Part shown: one piece after another, positions 18,723-24,251 of the stretch | Layout of the letters: every line of letters starts with the position of its first letter | Position numbering within the stretch: the stretch's first letter is position 1 | DNA from: Priapulus caudatus | Taxonomy: Eukaryota > Priapulida > Priapulimorpha > Priapulimorphida > Priapulidae | Length of the DNA: 24,251 nucleotides | Assembly (NCBI RefSeq): GCF_000485595.1 | Contig: NW_014577061.1 | Location: 915,716 to 939,966 of the forward strand | Direction of reading: 5' to 3' | The notes under the pieces: model-generated | The model's input: only the letters and a program-made list of their open reading frames with translations | Databases searched by the model: none | Told to the model about the DNA's origin: nothing | Program-made: the position numbers and the translations under genes

Positions 18723-20156
18723 GCATCTCTATGAATATTATAATACATACTGTGAAATATTGTTTTCAGCATTATGATGAACATATATTATCAGGTATTC
18801 GAGTACAAGTTACAGGTATGTTCATGGTATCATCACATTGAGCCCACGTGTAACCCATATTTTAATTCCCGTCTTTGTATATATATATGACAGCATAGGA
18901 CCGTAGGACGGCATTCTTCATTTTAAAATGTTAATATATACCAGGGCTAAATAATAACAGATGTGCTACATTATACAACATATACACACACGCATATATA
19001 TATATATATATATAGATCAGATAAATATATATATAATAATATGTATATGCACGCACGCATGCACTTACGCAGACAGAAGTCTGTAAAATAAAGGAGATGG
19101 TGGTAGCTAATCTAGCTATCATCAAGTTTTATATTCTCTCTCTACATAGATATAGATATGTGGTTAGAAAATTCGGGACATATGCTGGGTTCTATGATAT
19201 CAATGGAAATTCTATTAGAATCTGCAGTATGGAATGTATCTCATAAATAATATGATTTAAGGAAATCCATTTGCTTTTAAATTAATAAATAAGAAACACC
19301 CTCGGTCTGTAGCCCTTGGCTGAAAAGTCGTTTTGCGCAACTTTTCAGATCGTGCGCTTTGAGTGGCGCCACCGTCGTTGTAATCAAACTATAGTCGTTA
19401 GTTTTAAAACATAAGAAAAAACTTTTTATGTAGCATAATTTTAACCTAAATTAACTGAAAATAACCCTAGAACCTAGAGTAAAGGATCCCTTTAAGCACC
19501 AAAGATAGGTTGTACCAGTCTATAACTACTATGTCAGACTACTATATACATGTTTCATGTTTTACTAATCAGTAAAATATTTGCTATTAATTAGGTGAGA
19601 ATATATTTTGCTACACGTACGTTTCTTGATTGTGCAGTTATTTATGAGATAATTCTTTTAAGTTAAAGTGTGATTTCCCCCTTCCATTACACCACTTGAC
19701 CATTTACACTTGACCCCAGTTTCGACCTCCCAATGTCATTTTGGATTGGCTTCTCAAGTCCTGAACATCACCACCGTATATCAAGCCGTTTGGATTTCTA
19801 CCGATATTGTTGACAGACAGACGGACATATGCTCTTGCCATTCGACAAGCTGTTATTAATTTGTAACAAGCAGTTTATGAAATGTTACCATATTAATAAA
19901 AGAAAAGGACTAGATTATTACATGCAACTAATATGATAGTTTCACATTTGAACTCAAATTGTACCAGTGGCCAGAAAGGCACGGTATAAAAGTTAGCAAT
20001 TAAAGTTGACAGTAGACTTTCTGCCTTCTTTCACTGGACAGACTGAATTATGACCATAACCTATCATCTTATTATGAGTCAATCCTCTTTAAATTACATA
20101 GCTTGCATAATTGTGAATGGTTACAACTTACATGGCCAGTTACATTTAGATACCCC
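18723..20156. other. Non-coding stretch with microsatellite and hairpin
   Basis: The (AT)n run at 18981-19043 has flanking ACACACGC and ACGCACGCATGC tracts. A perfect 9-bp stem CTGAAAAGT/ACTTTTCAG lies at 19320-19348. A palindrome-like aaaggatccctttaag near 19486 resembles the end of the long-TIR element at 20.7 kb. No gene is recognised. Confidence 0.5.
18981..19043. repeat. (AT)n-rich microsatellite
   Basis: ACACACGC is followed by a long AT run, a short interruption (agatcagata), and a second AT run. Confidence 0.85.
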
Positions 20157-20344
20157 TACCGTATATGATCGCGTAATAACCGCGGGCGCCTATAAGCCGC
20201 ACCTCAATTTGATGAATCGAGTAACCAAGTATTGCGCCTAGTATATTTCCCCTCACGGTACGGCGCACTTATAAACCGCAGAGCAAATACAGGGTTGAAA
20301 TCTGAGGCCAAATTTGCGGTTATTACGCGAGTATATATACGGTA
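20157..20344. mobile_element. MITE, 188 bp, CCGTATAT ends, TA target duplication
   Basis: TACCGTATATGATCGCGTAATAACCGC at the left end (20157-20183; two parts, CCGTATAT and CGCGTAATAACCGC) is mirrored at the right end by GCGGTTATTACGCG and ATATACGGTA (to 20344) with a 2-bp length difference. TA at each end fits a Tc1/mariner or pogo-like insertion. The interior has a second weaker inverted pair (GCCTATAAGCCGC near 20189 and GCGCACTTATAAACCGC near 20263). There is no coding capacity. Confidence 0.85.
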
Positions 20345-20669
20345 CATTACTTGCACATTCAACCACAACTGCTATTGTTAGTAAAACTGCAACAACTTGG
20401 TACCATGGCGCATATCAACTGTGTATACACACAGCAAAATAACAAGCATAGACCTTATTTAGACTCGGCGGGTTAAAAAGTGAAATGCTGATTAAATGCT
20501 GATTCATATAAGGTGCATAAGTCAAATAACTGTACCTCTTTAAGAAACTGCAACAATAAATGGTAATGCACTGTGGTTTTGTTGTGTAAAGTACACAAAT
20601 CGTAGTGTACCACTTGTGGCACTGTTAAATGCGATACTGCATGAATGCGACAAGATCAGGTGAAGATTG

Positions 20670-22092
20670 GTATTCCCTCGTAATGAAGCCCATTCGTAGC
20701 ACTCGATGATGTGAGCCTGATCTCTGCTTTCGACATGTGTCATACTTAAAGGATCCCTTTTAAAAGTTCAACTTCTTCGTTTCTGTCATTCCATATTGGA
20801 ATTCTCTTCCTTCTGCTCAAGTTAATTTCAAAATTGAAACTTTTTCTACTGCAATTCGCACTGTTGGTCTATTGATTTGATCAACATTGTCCATCTATGT
20901 CCTCGGTATAGTTCGGGGGACTTTAAAGACAGGTAGTGTTACATCCTGCATACAGCCTATCGAATAACCTCCTCATTGCACCTACTCTGCACTTCCTGCA
21001 AAAATGAAAATGGCCTTCATGGTAGAGTAAAATAATTGGGTAAAAAACGTTTATTTAGTACTTTACACAATAACTTCACTCACACCTATACACAAATTGT
21101 AGAGTTTTCCGCTATCGTGCTGCCAGATGGGATTTTATGGGCTGTGGCCTACGCTGTTGGCCACGAGAAACAATGGCTGAAATCTCCTTAGTTTGTCCAT
21201 ATTTGTGTATTTATTGTGTAAAAACACTACTATTTTTAACACATTTTTACCCAACTATTTTACTTTTAACATAAAAGCCCATTCATTGGCCCTTCCACAT
21301 TTCCAATATGGCATAGATGGAATGTGGAGATGGCAGTTTATTTGAACTATAATATATGCAGGAAGTTATGCACTATCCATTGAAGAGTAATCTTTACGAG
21401 GTTACAGATAGGAATGGCAAGTAGTGTGTTACATCCTCCACACAAGCGGCCTAACAAACTAAGCCACTTGTTGACCTCTGACAAACTTTTTTTCCTGTAG
21501 CAGTGGCAGGGCTTAAATAGTGGGATAAAAATGGATTAACTTAGCATTTTCACCCAATGACTTCCCGGTCTATGCACGAATTGCAGTTTTCCACCATCAT
21601 ACAGTTGGATGTGATTTTAGGCAATCTGACCTACACAGTTAGCCACAAGAAACAATGGTCGAATAATTTGTGCATAGGTATGATTCTGAAGTTAGTGCAT
21701 AAAATTATGACGTTCATAAATTTTTACCTAACATTCTACTCTGTAATGATAGAAATTCCATGTCTGCAAGAAATGCAGTATAGGTGGAATGTGGAGGTGT
21801 CATATTTTCTTAGGTAGGCTGTAACCTCATACCCTCATAAAGATTAGTCTGCAAAGTCCAAGGGACTATATCAAAAACTGATCGAGACAAAGGATCGCAG
21901 TAGAAAAGCTTGAAATTTTCAACTAACCAAAGAGGAAGAAAGAGAATTCCAATATAAAATGACAGAAATGAAGAAGCTAAACTTAAAGGGATCCGTTGAA
22001 GATGGCATATGTCGATAGCAATGATCATGCTCAGATGATCAAGTGCTACTAACAGGCTTCATAAAGCAAGAGGGACTGTACTCAATCTTTAC
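20670..22092. mobile_element. About 1.4-kb element with long diverged TIRs and internal duplication
   Basis: The left arm (about 20670-20935) and right arm (about 21837-22092) are diverged inverted copies. Shared blocks include GTAGCAC, TCGACAT, GGATCCCTTT, TTCTGTCATT, TATTGGAATTCTC and TTTTCTACTGC. Arms look roughly three-quarters identical by eye. The interior has two diverged direct copies of about 450 bp (about 20937-21423 and 21424-21850), shown by paired landmarks TTACATCCT, AGAAACAATGG and GGAATGTGGAG. The first copy contains its own smaller inverted pair around TTGGGTAAAAA. No transposase is visible. Exact ends and any target duplication could not be fixed. Confidence 0.7.
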
Positions 22093-22302
22093 CCTACTGT
22101 GCACATTATTTTATACAAACTACCCAGAATGCCTCTATTTATGAAACTGTATAGTTTCCGTCGCTCCACAGCATTATTGTTATGCGGACGATACCGTAGA
22201 GTTCTCACTTGACAGTTTTGTTTCAGTGTTTGAACTTGGAAGATTGGGAGGTCTCGTGACTCGTATCTAGCGCATGACTTATTTTATTTTACTTAATTTA
22301 AT

Positions 22303-22380
22303 GTGCCATCTTCTAAGTATCCCTTTAAGTTTAGCTTCTTTTGAGGCTTTTCCTACAGCGATCTGCAGTGTTGATCCGTC
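22303..22380 (+). mobile_element. Truncated copy of the long-TIR element arm
   Basis: GCCATCTTC, ATCCCTTTAAGTTTAGCTTC and TTTTCCTACAGCGATCTGCAG follow in the same order as in the arms of the 20.7-22.1 kb element, with about 60 bases missing in the middle. It lies about 200 bp beyond the main element's right arm and in the orientation of its left arm. Confidence 0.6.
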
Positions 22381-22392
22381 TATTTAATATTA

Positions 22393-23388
22393 GAGCAACT
22401 TCTCTCTTTTCCTCTTCGATAATAGTAACTTGGATTTTATAAAGACTGTTATTTATGAGAAAAAGTTTAACCTACGGTAACATTTATTGCCATTTAACGC
22501 CAACCGTTATTGGTCTACTTATGTTAGTTGGTCGGTCTTAAAAGCTCACCAGAGCTTATGTTTCTCATGTTGTAAACATACCGACTTTAAATAAAGATTC
22601 CTTGAACTTCCCAGTTGGCCTACTTCCCATTTCGTACACTCTCAGAATGGGCAATACACCCATTTCGTCTACTGAGACTACTCTCCGAATGGGTAATAGT
22701 GCCATTTCGTCGTAGTATTGATATTACAACAAATACCAGGAGAAATTAGTGTGGATGCCACTCGGTCTAATCTATGTGTGCTATAGACCGAATAATTCTG
22801 TCCCATATAGTTTAAGTTTAACTGTCGCCGTGCAGCGCAGCAGCAGCACACAGACGCCCGCGCGTATATTATTGAAACGCGTTCAAGTGGCGCTGCAGGC
22901 TTGCGCCTTAACCTTTTTCTTTCCAGGTGGCCAGGCCGGCCCCACTTGGTGGATGAGGATTCAGCGGTGGCGCAAGATGAGGGGGGAAGAGACTTTTTTG
23001 TTTTTTTTTTTTCAGGTGGCCCGGTTGCTAACTTATTAAATAATTTATTGTGATTCTAACTATGGGTAATGGTGTTTTGCAAATAATTTCGCAATAGCAT
23101 AGCCTAGATTACGAAACGAAAAATGAAAGAACAAAACCATGACTGAGTTAACAGAATGTTTCCAAATATTAAAAGGCTACAAATCCTCTGCGTCTGGGCC
23201 AGCTTCTAGGAAGTAGCGAGATGTCATTAAGAGTGTCACCATCAAGAACGTGTCCGTGTCAAGTCATGTCAATGTCAGTGTGGACTAGAGTCATAGTGAA
23301 CTGCTCTGATTGATCCGATATCAAGTGTCTGAGAGAACAACATGGGGTCAGATCCGGATCAGAGTCTGGCGTCAGCTGCTGGTCTATT
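22393..23388. other. Non-coding stretch with short repeats
   Basis: It contains a near-direct duplication (gaatgggcaata...ccatttcgtc and gaatgggtaatagtgccatttcgtc, about 22645-22713). It also has an 8-bp-stem hairpin TCGGTCTA/TAGACCGA at 22762-22791. A GC-richer block at 22830-23020 has two pyrimidine tracts each followed by CAGGTGGCC (near 22925 and 23013). No exon is convincing. Confidence 0.45.
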
Positions 23389-23399
23389 TTGGCACATCC

Positions 23400-24251
23400 C
23401 CTACAGCCGCCTCCTCCTACACCCTATCTGGTCCTACAGGCGATCATCGCCCTACAGCCCTCCCCCTACGCCTCTCTGTCTCTACAGTGTATCATCCCTG
23501 ACCCCCCCCCGCTACCGCCTGCTCTGTTCTATCAGTGTATCAGTCCCTACAGCCCTCCCGCCGCCTCACCCTCCCTGGTCTCTAGCAGTGTATATGCGCC
23601 TACCCCCTCCCCCGACAGTGGCTACACCCTCTCTGTTTTTCAAGGTGTATCATCCGCTACACTCCTTCCCTGTCGCTGAACAGTGTATATCCCTTACAGG
23701 CCCTCCCCCCGTGAGAGCCGCTCTCGTCTCTACAGTGTATCGATCCCTACACCACTCGCCCCTCAACCCTCTCTGTCTCTACAGTTAGTGATCGGACCTA
23801 CTCCACCCCTCCGCCCACTACATCCCCTCCTGTCTTACAGTGATAGTCATCCTACAGCCGCCTCCCCCCCCTACAGTCGGCGTCTGTCTCTACAGTGTTC
23901 AGCATCCCTACATACCCTCGGGCGCCTACGAAGCCCTCTCTGCTCTCGTACACGTGGTAGATCATCCCTAACAGCGAAGGGTGAGATGAGTGGAGGGATG
24001 CTCCCCTACCCTCTCTTCTCTTACAGTGTATCTCACCCTACACCCTCCACCCTAGCACCCTCCTGTCTGCTATCAGTGACTATCCCTAACACCCCTTCCC
24101 TACCAGCTCTCTGTCCTCTAACAGTGTATCATCCCACACCCCTCCCGCCTGACACCATCTCTGTATTACAGTGTATCATACCTACAGCCCCTCCCCTGTT
24201 CCTCTACAGTATATCATCCGTACACCCTGCCCTGTTCCTCTACAGTGTATC
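23400..24251. repeat. C/T-rich minisatellite, units of about 50 bp, running off the window
   Basis: The block tctctaCAGTGTATCATCCCTAC recurs followed by C-rich filler. CAGTGTA-type anchors lie near 23485, 23533, 23586, 23681, 23733, 24023, 24122, 24169 and 24243, with degenerate ones between (23641, 23782, 23838, 23893, 23951, 24073, 24207). Spacings run from about 36 to 58 bases. One longer gap near 23970 holds a purine-rich insert (gcgaagggtgagatgagtgg). Long plus-strand frames here come from stop-poor repeat sequence. The array continues beyond the right end. Confidence 0.88.

Noticed and set aside
19740-19830. Minus-strand VQDL codons near 19760 as HSBP1 exon 1
   Set aside because: The four residues match but the surrounding residues (GGDVQDLRSQSKM) do not, and there is no donor at the expected place.
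23342-23788. 148-codon proline-rich plus-strand frame
   Set aside because: It lies in the C/T-rich minisatellite, where stop codons are rare; the proline, tyrosine and serine content is dictated by the repeat.

Overview
The window looks like metazoan nuclear DNA, most likely from an invertebrate whose phylum I cannot fix. It is AT-rich, dominated by non-coding sequence, and full of small inverted-repeat elements, microsatellites and minisatellites. Only two genes can be recognised, and both are split by introns. I see no bacterial operon, no full-length transposase or reverse transcriptase, no CRISPR array and no rRNA.

Left part (about 1.19-3.40 kb, + strand): the last three coding exons of an SLC6-family sodium-coupled transporter. 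They cover the end of TM9, TM10, TM11, TM12 and the cytoplasmic tail. Splice phases agree across all three exons. The residues look most like the SLC6A15/A17/A18-20 amino-acid transporter branch. The gene's 5' exons lie to the left of the window. Its last intron ends in a 52-bp minisatellite whose units each carry a copy of the 3' splice site. Its 3' UTR carries a small fold-back and a 305-bp MITE before two AATAAA signals.

Middle (3.4-16.9 kb): intergenic DNA or very long introns. It holds a tRNA-derived SINE-like unit beside a Helentron-like start, a nested fold-back MITE (8818-9216, 5-bp TSD), a textbook MITE with 9-bp TSDs of the Mutator-like type (10388-10661), and a GTACCCTGG-rich fold-back element (13318-13554). 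Two weak candidate exons lie at 5880-5936 and 6515-6610.

Right-middle (17.0-17.7 kb, - strand): two exons of heat shock factor binding protein 1 (HSBP1). The intron between them does not fit GT-AG rules, but it matches a U12-type AT-AC intron at the 5' site, branch site and 3' site. A further minus-strand candidate exon of unknown identity (17582-17700) lies just upstream with a compatible phase.

Right part (18.6-24.25 kb): a miniature palindrome with short direct repeats, a TA-flanked MITE (20157-20344), a roughly 1.4-kb element with long diverged terminal inverted repeats and duplicated interior, a truncated relative of it, and a C/T-rich minisatellite of about 50-bp units that runs off the window end.

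The two genes have no evident functional link. The strongest points for follow-up are the minor-spliceosome intron in HSBP1 and the array of duplicated splice acceptors in the SLC6 gene.
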